64,000 bases of DNA, taken from contig OY760624.1 in NCBI GenBank assembly GCA_963663775.1, positions 2,542,001 through 2,606,000 of the forward strand. Reading direction: 5' to 3'. The notes beneath the pieces were generated by a model. It was not told the DNA's origin, did not search any database, and was given only the letters and a program-made list of their open reading frames with translations. Source of the stretch: G963663775 sp963663775. Its GTDB lineage: Bacteria > Bacillota > Clostridia > Oscillospirales > Butyricicoccaceae. Shown piece by piece: positions 37,043 to 45,698 of the stretch; position 1 is the first letter of the stretch, and every line of letters begins with the position of its first letter. The position numbers and the translations under genes were made by a program.

Positions 37043-37960
37043 ATGGGAGATGATGCGATTTTAGCGGCAACCGAAGCCGTCAAAGACAGTTCCACCGGAT
37101 ATTTAGCTGCCTTTTTTTCCTCTACCTTCGGACATGGTGTGCTGACAGCACTGATGATTTGTGTGATTCTGCTGATTACACTTTCTCTGAAGCGGTTTGC
37201 TGTTTTTTGCCTGCGACGCATTGAACAGCGTTTGCGTGACACCGGAAATGCTTCCGGTGCGGCCGTCATCGGATTTACCGTGCACCTTTCTGCGGCTTTG
37301 ATTTATCTGGCAGGCGGCATTGTCGCAATCAGCTGCATTCCCGCATTGGAAAGTGCACTCAATCGCTTGCTTGCTGCCGGCGGTATCCTTGCCGTTGTGG
37401 TCGGTTTGGCGGCACAAGAGGCACTCGGCAGTATGGTCAGCGGCTTGATGTTGCTGGCATTTAAGCCATTCAATCTTGGCGATGTCGTTCGTTATGTAGA
37501 CAATGATATTTCCGGTGTCATTGACGAAATCACCGTTCATCACACCACCATTCGCACGTGGGAAAACAAACGTGTGATTATTCCAAACAGCAAAATGAAC
37601 AGCACCATCATTGAAAATGCGGATTATGCGGACAGCAAAATCTGTGTGTTCTTTGAGGTTGGCGTCACCTATGAATCTGATTTGGAGCTTGCCAAAGCCC
37701 TGCTTGCCAAAGAGATTCAAGCGCATGCGGACTTCTTTGATTATCGTACGGAAGCCGAAAAAGACGCACATGCCGATGCGGTTGTGGTGCGTGTTGCCGC
37801 CCTTGCAGATTCCAGTGTTGTGCTGCGTGCGTTCCTTTGGGCAAAGGATTCTGCCACGGCTGCACGGATGAAAAGCGATTTATTTCAGTCTATCAAATCG
37901 ACTTATGATGCATCCGGCGTAGACATTGCCTATCCGCACCTAGTTGTGGTCAATAAATAA
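37043..37960 (+). CDS. MscS-family mechanosensitive ion channel
   Basis: This 305-residue membrane channel protects against hypo-osmotic shock. Three hydrophobic helices span about 25-125. The pore-lining helix and following beta domain read LAAQEALGSMVSGLMLLAF and then KPFNLGD. The VIDEITVHHTTIRTWENKRV segment is the conserved MscS beta-domain pattern. AAAGGAGGCG precedes the ATG. It follows proS and ends at a bidirectional terminator. Confidence 0.93.
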   Translation: MGDDAILAATEAVKDSSTGYLAAFFSSTFGHGVLTALMICVILLITLSLKRFAVFCLRRIEQRLRDTGNASGAAVIGFTVHLSAALIYLAGGIVAISCIPALESALNRLLAAGGILAVVVGLAAQEALGSMVSGLMLLAFKPFNLGDVVRYVDNDISGVIDEITVHHTTIRTWENKRVIIPNSKMNSTIIENADYADSKICVFFEVGVTYESDLELAKALLAKEIQAHADFFDYRTEAEKDAHADAVVVRVAALADSSVVLRAFLWAKDSATAARMKSDLFQSIKSTYDASGVDIAYPHLVVVNK

Positions 37961-37973
37961 CTCGTCGGTGATT

Positions 37974-38015
37974 CCAAAAAAACACGCAAGCTAGCTGCTT
38001 GCGTGTTTTTTTTAC
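37974..38015. terminator. Bidirectional terminator between mscS and the aminotransferase
   Basis: An 11-bp stem (arm AACACGCAAGC, 37981-37991 with 37997-38007) has an A-run on its left and a T-run on its right. It can therefore end both the plus-strand mscS transcript and the minus-strand aminotransferase transcript, which stops at 38032. Confidence 0.9.
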
Positions 38016-38031
38016 TGTCAATCTCAAAATA

Positions 38032-39207
38032 TTACTGTATATTGTTCTGCTCCAAAAAAATGCGAATGCGTGCAATGGCTTCTCGCAGATGGTTCATCGA
38101 ATACGAATACGAAATACGCACATGCCCTTCCCCGCAAGCACCAAACGCATGCCCTGGCACAACGGCAACCTTTTGCTCCAGCAGCAAGCGTTCGCAAAAC
38201 TCTTCCGAGGATAAGCCACTCGCCTGAATGGACGGAAACACATAAAATGCACCTTTCGGCTCAAAACATGATAACCCAATATTGCGCAATTCAGACACCA
38301 AAAATCGTCTGCGCAAATCATACTGGGTTTTCATATGCAGCACATCATCGTCCCCTGTGCGCAGGGCCTCAATGCCTGCAAATTGTGCCGTTGTCGGTGC
38401 CGACATGATGCCAAACTGATGAATTTTGCAGATATGCTGCATGAGTTCTTTGGGACCCAATGCCCAACCCAAACGCCAGCCTGTCATGGCATAGGATTTT
38501 GAAAAGCCCCCGACCACAATGGTGCGCTCCTGCATCCCCGGCAAAGACGCAAAGCAGACATGCTCTCCTTCATAAGTCAAGTCGCAATAAATCTCATCCG
38601 AAATGACCAAAATATTGGTATCCCGCAGCACTTCTGCAATCGTTTCCAGTTCCTCACGGTTCATAATTGCACCGGTCGGATTGTTGGGAAACGGCAGCAC
38701 GAGCACCTTTGTTTTCGGGGTAATCGCCGCACGCAGGGTTTCTGCCCGCAGCTTAAATCCGTCTTCCTCATAGGTTTTCAGCGGAATCGGTGTGCCGCCC
38801 GCCATAATCGTCAAGGGCGTATAGCACACAAAGGACGGCTCGACAATCAGCACTTCATCTCCGCTGGACAGCACCGCACGCAAGGCATTGTCAATGGCTT
38901 CACTGCCGCCAACGGTCACCAACACCTCAGATGCCGCATCATAAGTGACATGATACTTGCGTGTGTAAAGCTCTGCAATCTCATTGCGCAGTTCTGCAAG
39001 ACCCCAGTTGGAGGTATAGAACGTGCGCCCCTTTTCCAAAGAAATGATGCCTGCACGGCGAATCTGCCAAGGCGTTTCAAAATCCGGCTCGCCGACCCCA
39101 AGAGAAATCGCATCCCCCATTGTGGACACGATGTCGAAAAACTTCCGAATGCCCGATGGCTTGACGATTTTCACGCGGTCAGAAATCAGTTGGTCGTAGT
39201 CTACCAT
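38032..39207 (-). CDS. PLP-dependent aminotransferase, class I/II
   Basis: This 391-residue fold-type I aminotransferase resembles aspartate or aromatic aminotransferases. The substrate segment is SLGVGEPDFETP, PLP contacts are in VLPFPNNPTGA and ISDEIYCDLTY, and the Schiff-base lysine is in GGFSKSYAMTGWRLG. The exact substrate cannot be fixed. It overlaps the upstream Lrp-type regulator by seven bases, so the regulator may control it in response to an amino acid. Confidence 0.94.
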   Translation of the reverse strand: MVDYDQLISDRVKIVKPSGIRKFFDIVSTMGDAISLGVGEPDFETPWQIRRAGIISLEKGRTFYTSNWGLAELRNEIAELYTRKYHVTYDAASEVLVTVGGSEAIDNALRAVLSSGDEVLIVEPSFVCYTPLTIMAGGTPIPLKTYEEDGFKLRAETLRAAITPKTKVLVLPFPNNPTGAIMNREELETIAEVLRDTNILVISDEIYCDLTYEGEHVCFASLPGMQERTIVVGGFSKSYAMTGWRLGWALGPKELMQHICKIHQFGIMSAPTTAQFAGIEALRTGDDDVLHMKTQYDLRRRFLVSELRNIGLSCFEPKGAFYVFPSIQASGLSSEEFCERLLLEQKVAVVPGHAFGACGEGHVRISYSYSMNHLREAIARIRIFLEQNNIQ

Positions 39208-39692
39208 GCTTGTAGAACCTCTCTTTCATCGCGTGCAGACGGTTCAAATTCTACACCCTGCTCCTTGTATTTTTTCAAAATGAAGTGTGTGCCGGTTGAA
39301 AGCACATTTTCCATCGGTGCAAGCTGTTCTGAAACAAATCGTGCGACATCCTTCAAGGATTTCCCGGAGATAATCACGGTCAAATCAAAGCTGCCCGACA
39401 TCAAATAAACGCTCTCCACCTGATGATGGGAATAAATCTGCCGTGCGATTTCATCAAACCCCATTCCCTTTTGCGGGGTGGTTTTAACCTCAATCAGCGC
39501 CGTCACAAACTCTTTTTCTGTCTTTTCCCAATCAATCAAGGTTTTATATCCAATGATTGTGTTATCTTTTTCCAAATCACGAATGCGCTGTGCCACCGCT
39601 TCCTCCGGCATATCCACCATATCTGCGATTTGTGCCGCTGTCAATCGTGCGTCTTGATCCAGCAATGCCAAAATCTTATCATCATTCTTCAT
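39201..39692 (-). CDS. Lrp/AsnC-family transcriptional regulator
   Basis: This 163-residue regulator has an N-terminal winged helix-turn-helix (LDQDARLTAAQIADMVDMPEE) and a C-terminal RAM ligand-binding domain (VESVYLMSGSFDLTVII). Such proteins sense amino acids as octameric rings. I chose the ATG at 39692, nine bases after GGAGG; an earlier in-frame ATG at 39710 lies over that site. It is translated directly into the aminotransferase with a seven-base overlap. Confidence 0.93.
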   Translation of the reverse strand: MKNDDKILALLDQDARLTAAQIADMVDMPEEAVAQRIRDLEKDNTIIGYKTLIDWEKTEKEFVTALIEVKTTPQKGMGFDEIARQIYSHHQVESVYLMSGSFDLTVIISGKSLKDVARFVSEQLAPMENVLSTGTHFILKKYKEQGVEFEPSARDEREVLQAW

Positions 39693-39732
39693 TATACATA
39701 CCTCCACCATGCGGAAATCTTGAGTTAAAGCT

Positions 39733-39760
39733 ATTATACACCAAAATACGGCAAATGCAA
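39733..39760 (-). promoter_or_regulatory. Promoter of the Lrp-aminotransferase operon
   Basis: On the minus strand TTGCAT (39760-39755) and TATAAT (39738-39733) are 16 bases apart, about 40 bases before the regulator start. It is back-to-back with the DUF2461 promoter. Confidence 0.75.
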
Positions 39761-39780
39761 ACGTAAAATTGCAAATTCTG

Positions 39781-39809
39781 TTGCATGAAACGCAAAAAAG
39801 CGATAAAAT
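39781..39809 (+). promoter_or_regulatory. Promoter of the DUF2461 gene
   Basis: TTGCAT (39781-39786) and TAAAAT (39804-39809) are separated by 17 bases. The DUF2461 ATG is 30 bases downstream. Confidence 0.7.
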
Positions 39810-39839
39810 AGAAGTAGTAAAGAAATGAGGGTAGCAGAT

Positions 39840-40526
39840 ATGGATTTTACGGGTTTTTCTCCGGAAGGACTGGATCTCTTAATTGAAAACCGCATGCAAA
39901 ACAGCAAGGCATTTTATGAAGAAAACAAACCAAAAATCAAACAATTGGTGCAAGAACCATTTTATGCTTTGATTGCAGAAATGACCCCCACGATGTTGGA
40001 AATCGATTCTTCTTTTGTGATACAACCGCATCGTATGCTGTCACGTGTACGGCGTGACACACGCTATACCAAGGATAAAAGCTTATACCGTGACCACATG
40101 TGGATTACCTTTGGACGCATGAAGGGTGCTTTTGCGGCACGTCCATGCTATTATTTTGAGGTGGCACCCACCTATTGGGCATATGGCTGCGGCTATTATC
40201 AGGCACCCACGCAAGAAATGCAGTACGCCCGTGAACTAATGTTGGCAGAGGACAAGCGCTTTCTGGAAGCCTTTCGGTGTGTGCAGCCTCCATTTTCCTT
40301 ATACGGTGACTCTTATAAGCGTCCCCGCTTCCCCGATGCCCCTGCCATCTATCAGCCATGGCTCAACCGAAAAAACTTGGGGGTCATGGCTGAGTTCACC
40401 GACCATTCCTCTGTTTTAGATGGTACGTTTGTGAAAAAAATGCTTTCCGACATGAAGCAAATCGCCCCATTGTACCAGTTCTTATGTACCATCAAAGAAA
40501 ACACCACTGCGCAAGAAAGGGGGTAG
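39840..40526 (+). CDS. DUF2461 family protein
   Basis: This 228-residue protein fits the DUF2461 (TIGR02453) family. It has the N-terminal GFSPEGLDLLIENRMQNSKA pattern, followed by RDTRYTKDKSLYRDHMWITF and YYFEVAPTYWAYGCGYYQAP. The function is unknown. It has no membrane segment. The ATG at 39840 has GAGG at the right distance; an earlier in-frame start at 39825 would overlap that site. The exonuclease gene starts six bases after its stop, so they are probably co-transcribed. Confidence 0.88.
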   Translation: MDFTGFSPEGLDLLIENRMQNSKAFYEENKPKIKQLVQEPFYALIAEMTPTMLEIDSSFVIQPHRMLSRVRRDTRYTKDKSLYRDHMWITFGRMKGAFAARPCYYFEVAPTYWAYGCGYYQAPTQEMQYARELMLAEDKRFLEAFRCVQPPFSLYGDSYKRPRFPDAPAIYQPWLNRKNLGVMAEFTDHSSVLDGTFVKKMLSDMKQIAPLYQFLCTIKENTTAQERG

Positions 40527-40532
40527 GTACGT

Positions 40533-41147
40533 ATGCGATACATTGCGCTGGACTTTGAAACCGCAAATTCCTCGCCCTGCAGTGCCTGCTCGGTTGGCAT
40601 TTCTGTTTTTGAAGACCAGAAACTTATCGATTCCAAAGCCTATTTACTCAAGCCGCCTGCCGAATTCGGCGCATTCCACTGGTACAACACACGTGTGCAT
40701 GGCATCAAGCGCAGTATGGTTGCGGATGCTCCCAGTTTCGCCGTGGTATGGGCACAAATCAAGCATTTATTTGAAGACAGCATCTTAGTCTGTCACAACG
40801 CAACCTTTGACACCTCGGTGCTTTGCAAAACCTTGACCCATTATCAGCTGCCCTTACCCCATTGCAAGTACATTTGCACCGTGAAAATTTCGCAGAAGGT
40901 TTGGCCTAATTTGGTCAATCACAAACTCGATACGGTTTCTGCCGCCTTGCAAATTCCACTGCATCACCACGAAGCGTGTTCCGATGCGCTTGCCAGCGGA
41001 CGCATTTTACAAACCGCAATGTCACAGCTGCAGTGCAGCAATGCCGCAGAACTGGCAGAGCAGCTGCAAATGCGGCTGGGTGTCATTTCCCCGGAGCAGT
41101 GCCTTTCCTGCAGCACGGCAAAAAAGATTTCGCAAACCAGGAGCTGA
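40533..41147 (+). CDS. DnaQ-like DEDDh 3'-5' exonuclease
   Basis: This 204-residue protein has the DEDDh exonuclease motifs: ALDFETAN (ExoI), VCHNATFDTSVL (ExoII), and H-ACSDALASG with the HHHEACSDA context (ExoIII). It resembles the stand-alone PolC-type exonuclease domains seen in Clostridia, which may act in proofreading or RNA trimming. It follows DUF2461 closely. A GGGGG lies upstream of the ATG. Confidence 0.9.
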   Translation: MRYIALDFETANSSPCSACSVGISVFEDQKLIDSKAYLLKPPAEFGAFHWYNTRVHGIKRSMVADAPSFAVVWAQIKHLFEDSILVCHNATFDTSVLCKTLTHYQLPLPHCKYICTVKISQKVWPNLVNHKLDTVSAALQIPLHHHEACSDALASGRILQTAMSQLQCSNAAELAEQLQMRLGVISPEQCLSCSTAKKISQTRS

Positions 41148-41247
41148 ACCCATGCTGCATACAGCATTTCCCCATTGCATATGTGCAGCATATCAGGGGA
41201 AAATAGTTACATAAACAAATTGTTTTGGATTAAAAGGAGTGATTTTT

Positions 41248-41547
41248 ATGCGGTTCTCTTGTAACGAAACGCCTTGTACCCTTCAGCACCTCCACGGAAA
41301 GTGCGTCCAGCGAATGGCACAAGCAAAGAGCGCATCAGCTTCGTTCATACAGCTTTCTATGCAGCAAGTTCGCACCTTTGGCATCTTTGATTTTTCCATG
41401 TTTAAAACAGCCCTATTCAGTCTTGGGCTATTGATTGGCGCACATTTCTCTCATGCCATTCGCAAGTTTCGACCTTTGGTTTGGGCGAGCTTTTTGCTCT
41501 CCTATAGCTATTTGATTTGGCGCGTTTTCTTTTCTAAAAAGGACTAA
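41248..41547 (+). CDS. Small membrane protein, unrecognised
   Basis: I do not recognise this 99-residue protein. An AAGGAG lies eight bases before the ATG and a strong terminator follows the stop, so it is very likely a real gene. The first half is polar with three cysteines (CNETPC, GKC). The second half has two hydrophobic segments (about 55-70 and 80-93) separated by HAIRKFRPL, and it ends in FSKKD. This suggests a two-pass or hairpin membrane protein with a cytosolic cysteine-bearing head. Confidence 0.65.
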   Translation: MRFSCNETPCTLQHLHGKCVQRMAQAKSASASFIQLSMQQVRTFGIFDFSMFKTALFSLGLLIGAHFSHAIRKFRPLVWASFLLSYSYLIWRVFFSKKD

Positions 41548-41560
41548 AAAACCTGCGTAG

Positions 41561-41610
41561 AAACCGCTTTTTAATGAGCCACCGTTCTTTAAAAAGCGGT
41601 TTTATTTTGC
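41561..41610 (+). terminator. Terminator after the small membrane protein
   Basis: A perfect 14-bp stem (arm AAACCGCTTTTTAA, 41561-41574 with 41589-41602) is followed by TATTTTG. It lies 14 bases after the stop codon. Confidence 0.85.
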
Positions 41611-41646
41611 GGACATCTCCTCCCATGATATTCCTTTCGAATTTTG

Positions 41647-41675
41647 TTGAATACTCGCAGGTATTTCTATATAAT
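41647..41675 (+). promoter_or_regulatory. Promoter of the AI-2E-family permease
   Basis: TTGAAT (41647-41652) and a perfect TATAAT (41670-41675) are separated by 17 bases. The gene starts about 80 bases downstream. Confidence 0.75.
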
Positions 41676-41753
41676 GATACTGGAATCTAAATCATACGAA
41701 AATAATAAGAGGGCGTTGCATGTCTTCCGCTCTGCTTTTCCAAGGAGTTTTTC

Positions 41754-43055
41754 ATGAAAAACGAAGCCAATAAAAAATATGTATACACCGGTCTCACTGT
41801 GCTTTCCGTTGTTATCATCAGCATCACTTTTTTCTTTATTTTATTCAAATTCAAATCCATTCTTTCCATATTTTCCATCTTGGCGTCTGCCTTTCGCCCC
41901 TTTGCATATGGTTTGATTTTTGCCTATTTACTCACGCCGATATTCAATTTCTTCTATCAGCGCACTCTCCCCTTTTTCCAAAAACACACCAAGCATCCCA
42001 AAAAGAACAGCAAACTCTACAGCACTCTACTGACGATGTTTATTGCTTTCTTCATCATTGCAGGCTTGTTGTATCTGGTCTTGCCGCAAATTGTTACTAC
42101 CATTGCCGGTTTAATCGAAAACAACACCCTGCAAGAAAGCTTAGACCACCTCTTGATATGGCTGCAACAAACCCTCGCAACGCATCCGGAGCTTGAAGTT
42201 TCTGCAACGGACTTATATCGGCAAATTGTCGAAACAATTACCGTTTGGATGAAAAACGATATGCTGCCGCAGCTGAATTCTGTCATGGTTGGTGTAATGG
42301 GCACATTAACCTTGGCAAAAAACCTCATCGTCAGCATTTTCATTACCATTTATGTTTTAAACAGCAAAGAAACCTTTGCGGCACAGGTTAAAAAGCTCAT
42401 TTATAGTATTTTTTCTGTACCACACGCAAACCTGATTGTCAACAATACACGCTTCGTGCATCGCACATTTGGCGGCTTTATCAACGGGAAACTCATTGAT
42501 TCTTTAATCATTGGCGTGATTGCTTTCATTGGTATGCGCCTTTTGAGCCTTCCGTACGCAATGCTCATTAGTGTTATTCTAGGTGTCACCAACATCATTC
42601 CTTTTTTCGGACCATTTATCGGTGCAATTCCTTCTGCACTGCTGATTTTTATGGTCAGCCCCATTAAAGTGTTATATTTCTTGATTTTTGTCTTTATTCT
42701 ACAGCAATTTGACGGAAATTTCCTAGGCCCCAAGATTCTTGGGGACTCCACTGGTCTAAGCAGCTTTTGGGTGCTCTTCGCCATTTTGATTTTTGGCGGC
42801 ATTTTTGGCTTTGCGGGAATGCTCTTTGGTGTGCCGTTATTTGCTGTACTTTACAGCGCCGTCAAGGGTTTTGTAAACCATTCCCTGCAATGTAAAAACC
42901 TCAGCAGCGACACGTCTGCTTATCAGGATTTGAACTATATCAACCCCGAAGATTTCTCCCTATGCTATGGGCGCATGAGTCCCACCGAAATTCAAACGAA
43001 AACAAAATCTAAAAATGCAGACCACGAGCCATGCAATGAAAAAAAGAAGCCATAA
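41754..43055 (+). CDS. AI-2E family transporter
   Basis: This 433-residue protein has the architecture of the AI-2E/YdiK/YtvI permease family: N-terminal helices, a charged extracytoplasmic stretch (about 110-190), then a C-terminal block of helices. Diagnostic segments are VLGVTNIIPFFGPFIGAIPSA and QFDGNFLGPKILGDSTGLSSFWVL. Substrates are unknown for most members; AI-2 export is shown for only a few. AAGGAG precedes the ATG. The last codons and stop lie inside the terminator hairpin. Confidence 0.9.
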   Translation: MKNEANKKYVYTGLTVLSVVIISITFFFILFKFKSILSIFSILASAFRPFAYGLIFAYLLTPIFNFFYQRTLPFFQKHTKHPKKNSKLYSTLLTMFIAFFIIAGLLYLVLPQIVTTIAGLIENNTLQESLDHLLIWLQQTLATHPELEVSATDLYRQIVETITVWMKNDMLPQLNSVMVGVMGTLTLAKNLIVSIFITIYVLNSKETFAAQVKKLIYSIFSVPHANLIVNNTRFVHRTFGGFINGKLIDSLIIGVIAFIGMRLLSLPYAMLISVILGVTNIIPFFGPFIGAIPSALLIFMVSPIKVLYFLIFVFILQQFDGNFLGPKILGDSTGLSSFWVLFAILIFGGIFGFAGMLFGVPLFAVLYSAVKGFVNHSLQCKNLSSDTSAYQDLNYINPEDFSLCYGRMSPTEIQTKTKSKNADHEPCNEKKKP

Positions 43056-43079
43056 GGCTTCTTTTTTTCATTGCATGGC
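43028..43079 (+). terminator. Terminator enclosing the permease stop codon
   Basis: A perfect 24-bp inverted repeat (43028-43051 with 43056-43079) leaves only a four-base loop. The TAA stop (43053-43055) lies in that loop, and the last eight sense codons form the left arm. The stem includes an A7/T7 tract, so it can also work from the opposite strand. Confidence 0.85.
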
Positions 43080-43109
43080 ACCTCTAAATATAAAACCGGA
43101 TAGAACGGT

Positions 43110-43147
43110 AGAAAACCGTGTCGAGGAGGGGCTCGACACGGTTTTCT
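43110..43147. repeat. Perfect 16-bp inverted repeat
   Basis: The arms at 43110-43125 and 43132-43147 (core ACCGTGTCGAG / CTCGACACGGT) flank the six-base loop GAGGGG. Each outer end is AGAAAA/TTTTCT, so it can act as a terminator on either strand. It is the second long hairpin within 100 bases of the permease stop. Confidence 0.7.
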
Positions 43148-43189
43148 GTATGAGAGATTATATTAGAGGGAATTGATATGGACAAATTA

Positions 43190-43234
43190 GAATAGAAAAA
43201 TACCCCACTCATGCATGTTGCCTGAATGGGGTAT
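43190..43234 (-). terminator. Terminator on the MCP side
   Basis: On the minus strand ATACCCCATTCA and TGAGTGGGGTAT form a 12-base arm pair with one mismatch, followed by TTTTCTATT. It lies about 255 bases past the MCP stop and is the best minus-strand terminator there. Confidence 0.7.
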
Positions 43235-43488
43235 GAAATAGCATACAAACTTTTCCCACTGGCAACCTGGCAATCATTGTTAAAAACATTTAACATTAGA
43301 CCCATGGCTTTGCGTCCTTACTTTTCAGTAAGTTTGCCTTTTCACTTGAGTTGGTTATCAGAAATCAAGATTTCATTTTTTCACTTGATTCCTTCTTTTA
43401 TTATTAAACCATATTTCGTGTGCTTTTGCAAGAGAAATTTTCATTTTTTTGTTTTTTATTTTTTGCAGTACTTGTCTGTGCCGCACAT

Positions 43489-45285
43489 TCAATACTTTCC
43501 GGCGTTCGTTTCCGCTTCCATCTCTGCGTCTTCCGCCGCTTCCTCTGCTGCAAAATGCTCTGTCTGGTCTTCTGTGCTACGATATTCCCCCTGCATATCG
43601 TCCCGACGCAGTGCAAATTGGCTGATTTCCTTTTTTAGAACCTGTGCCTGTTCGCTTAACTCTGCACTAGCTGCCGCACTTTCTTCCGCTGTTGCCGAAT
43701 TCATTTGCACCACATCTGAAATTTGCTGAATACCTTCCGTGACTTGCTGAATGGCGTTTGCCTGCTGTTCGGATGCTTCTGCGATTTTGGCAACGCTGTT
43801 TGACACTTTTTCAGAAATGGTGATGCTGCTATTGAGGGATTTGGCGGTATTCTGTGCAATTTGATTGCCATTTGCCACTGCACGGATAGCGGTTTCTATC
43901 AGTGCTGTGGTGTTTTTTGCCGCCTCTGCACTCTTTTGCGCAAGATTGCGCACTTCGTCCGCAACCACTGCAAACCCTTTTCCTGCGACTCCTGCACGTG
44001 CCGCCTCCACTGCGGCATTCAATGCCAGAATATTGGTCTGAAAGGCAATGTCGTCAATGGTCTTGATAATTCTTCCAATTTCATGGGAGGAATCTGAAAT
44101 ATCCTGCATCGCTGAAACCAACTGCCCCATGCTTTCATCACAATGGCGCAGCTCTCCTGCCGATTGCTGATTGTCCTTATCTGCATGCTTAGAACTGTCT
44201 GCGGTTTCTTGAATCTGCACCGAAATGTCATGAATGGTGGCAGAAAGTTCTTCCACTGCGGCTGCTTGCTGGGTTGCCCCCTGTGAGAGTGCCTGCGAAC
44301 CAAAGGACATCTGTTCTGCGCCCACCGCAACCTTGTCCGAGGTAATGTTGATGTCCAGCAGGGTTTGATTCAGGTGCTCATTGATTTCTTTCATAGAGGA
44401 CATCAGGTTTTGATAGGTGCCCCTATAAATTTGCTCATCGGCAATTTGAATGCAAAAATCTCGATGCGCCAGTGCCTCAAGATAATGACAGGTATCTTGG
44501 ATGATATTCCGCAGTGCACTTGCCATGTGGGTGAAGCTTTTGGAAAGAGCACCGATTTCATCATTCGAGTCTACTTGCAGATGCACCTCCAAATCGCCCT
44601 GTATAATTTGCTCTGCCGCCTGCATCACCTCTTGCATAGGTCTTACAATGGACTGTGCAATGCTGTATGCCAAAAACACGGCAAAGGCAATGCTGACCAC
44701 AAAAATTACACACATTAGCAAGACTGCGGTTCGCTGCAGCCGCACAGAAGACTGATATGCCTCCAATGCTTGATTTTCCGCCACTTTGCTGATGCTTTCC
44801 AGCGTGGTTTGCAAGCTTTCCGAAAGCGCATTATAGGTTTCGTTATAGTATTTGAGCGCAGAATTTCTTTGATTGGTCGATGCAAAACGCACCAAATCCT
44901 GCAGCGCATCTTTCAACTGCGTATATTGGCTGTTCATTTGCTCCAGCAATTCCTGGTCTGTGAACTGCGCATTTAATTGATCAATGTTGGTTTGCATGTC
45001 TTCTTCGGTGTTCTGCACCTGTTCAATACAGGCATCAATCACCGTAAAATCGCTGGTGGCAACCGCCCACAACGAAAATTTTCCGACTTTCTGCAAATCC
45101 TTTCGGATGGCAAGCTGGGTTTGCACCACTTCATGGGGTGTGTGATAAAAAAACGACATCTCGTTTCCCATTGCAGACATGCATGCAATCGCGCTGCCGA
45201 TGGCAATCAGGAAAATTACAATGATAATGCTCAGGATTAACCCCAATTTTTGAACAATTTTCATGTTCCGCAGTAGTTTTTTCAT
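43489..45285 (-). CDS. Methyl-accepting chemotaxis protein
   Basis: This 598-residue receptor has a first membrane helix (about 13-35), an extracellular helical sensor of the four-helix-bundle type (about 36-185), a second helix (about 185-210), a HAMP domain, and a cytoplasmic signalling domain. The hairpin tip is diagnostic: DDIAFQTNILALNAAVEAAR followed by GFAVVADEVRNLAQKSAEA. No C-terminal methylation-enzyme pentapeptide is visible. The ATG at 45285 has GGAG seven bases upstream; a longer frame to 45420 runs through the leader terminator and is rejected. No che genes are nearby. The leader and promoter suggest regulated expression. Confidence 0.94.
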   Translation of the reverse strand: MKKLLRNMKIVQKLGLILSIIIVIFLIAIGSAIACMSAMGNEMSFFYHTPHEVVQTQLAIRKDLQKVGKFSLWAVATSDFTVIDACIEQVQNTEEDMQTNIDQLNAQFTDQELLEQMNSQYTQLKDALQDLVRFASTNQRNSALKYYNETYNALSESLQTTLESISKVAENQALEAYQSSVRLQRTAVLLMCVIFVVSIAFAVFLAYSIAQSIVRPMQEVMQAAEQIIQGDLEVHLQVDSNDEIGALSKSFTHMASALRNIIQDTCHYLEALAHRDFCIQIADEQIYRGTYQNLMSSMKEINEHLNQTLLDINITSDKVAVGAEQMSFGSQALSQGATQQAAAVEELSATIHDISVQIQETADSSKHADKDNQQSAGELRHCDESMGQLVSAMQDISDSSHEIGRIIKTIDDIAFQTNILALNAAVEAARAGVAGKGFAVVADEVRNLAQKSAEAAKNTTALIETAIRAVANGNQIAQNTAKSLNSSITISEKVSNSVAKIAEASEQQANAIQQVTEGIQQISDVVQMNSATAEESAAASAELSEQAQVLKKEISQFALRRDDMQGEYRSTEDQTEHFAAEEAAEDAEMEAETNAGKY

Positions 45286-45697
45286 GTGCTCTCTCCTCAT
45301 TCTACACGTACAAAATGAACGCACTGTGCCTATACAGATGCAACGCTTTGCAGGGTATCTGCCTTGTGCATGCGCTTCTTTTCTGAAAAAAACAGAGCCC
45401 TTTGCCGCACATGTAGCCATGCGGCAAAAGACCCTGCTCAGTCAATATGAATCGGGGAAGATATGACATATTGATGACAAATATAGGAATATAAATGGAT
45501 ACACCGCTTCTAAAATCCTGCATGTGCGGCAATCCCACGTGTGTCAAACACAAGCTGTTTACAGTCCAAATTCCAAAATCTTAAAGCACATATGGTATGG
45601 CGTAATGGCTGCCGGTCTGCAAAACGCACACAGATTCAGCTATTGCAAAAAGCATTGCATATTCTGCATATTCACAATTTCTCTAACTCTTCTGTAT
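45286..45697 (-). ncRNA. Long structured leader of the MCP gene, candidate attenuator
   Basis: From the predicted start near 45692 to the MCP start there are about 410 bases with no credible gene. The leader contains the 12-mer TTGCCGCACATG (minus strand, 45532-45521). This is the exact complement of CATGTGCGGCAA in the 3' arm of the downstream terminator (45413-45402), so it could form an antiterminator. I do not recognise a known riboswitch class; I looked for cyclic-di-GMP type I features and did not find them. It could instead be an independent small RNA of about 300 bases ending at the terminator. Confidence 0.5.
45386..45436 (-). terminator. Strong terminator inside the MCP leader
   Basis: On the minus strand CAGGGTCTTTTGCCGCA (45436-45420) pairs with TGCGGCAAAGGGCTCTG (45409-45393) over 17 positions, including three wobble pairs. 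The loop is ten bases and seven T residues follow. It sits 100 bases upstream of the MCP start codon, so transcription from the promoter at 45699 must pass it to reach the gene. Confidence 0.85.
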
Positions 45698-45698
45698 C

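Larger units (their letters stand above)
43080..43488. other. Gene-free stretch between convergent permease and MCP genes
   Basis: This stretch of about 410 bases lies between the permease (plus) and the chemotaxis receptor (minus). I find no credible gene in it; the open frames present lack ribosome binding sites and family sequence. It holds two further hairpins (43110-43147 and 43200-43234), listed separately. The rest is AT-rich, with long T-runs near 43447-43475 on the plus strand. Confidence 0.6.

Noticed and set aside
38560..39408. 282-codon plus-strand frame opposite the aminotransferase and Lrp genes
   Set aside because: It lies entirely over confidently assigned genes and its translation is cysteine- and histidine-rich noise.
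43226..43729. 167-codon plus-strand frame at the MCP 3' end
   Set aside because: Most of it is antisense to the receptor signalling domain; the free part is low-complexity T-rich sequence.
45302..45553. 83-codon minus-strand frame in the MCP leader
   Set aside because: It runs through the strong terminator, has no ribosome binding site, and its translation is compositionally random.
45286..45697. Cyclic-di-GMP riboswitch upstream of the chemotaxis receptor
   Set aside because: I looked for the conserved type I core segments of this common MCP-associated riboswitch and did not find them, so the leader is reported as unclassified.
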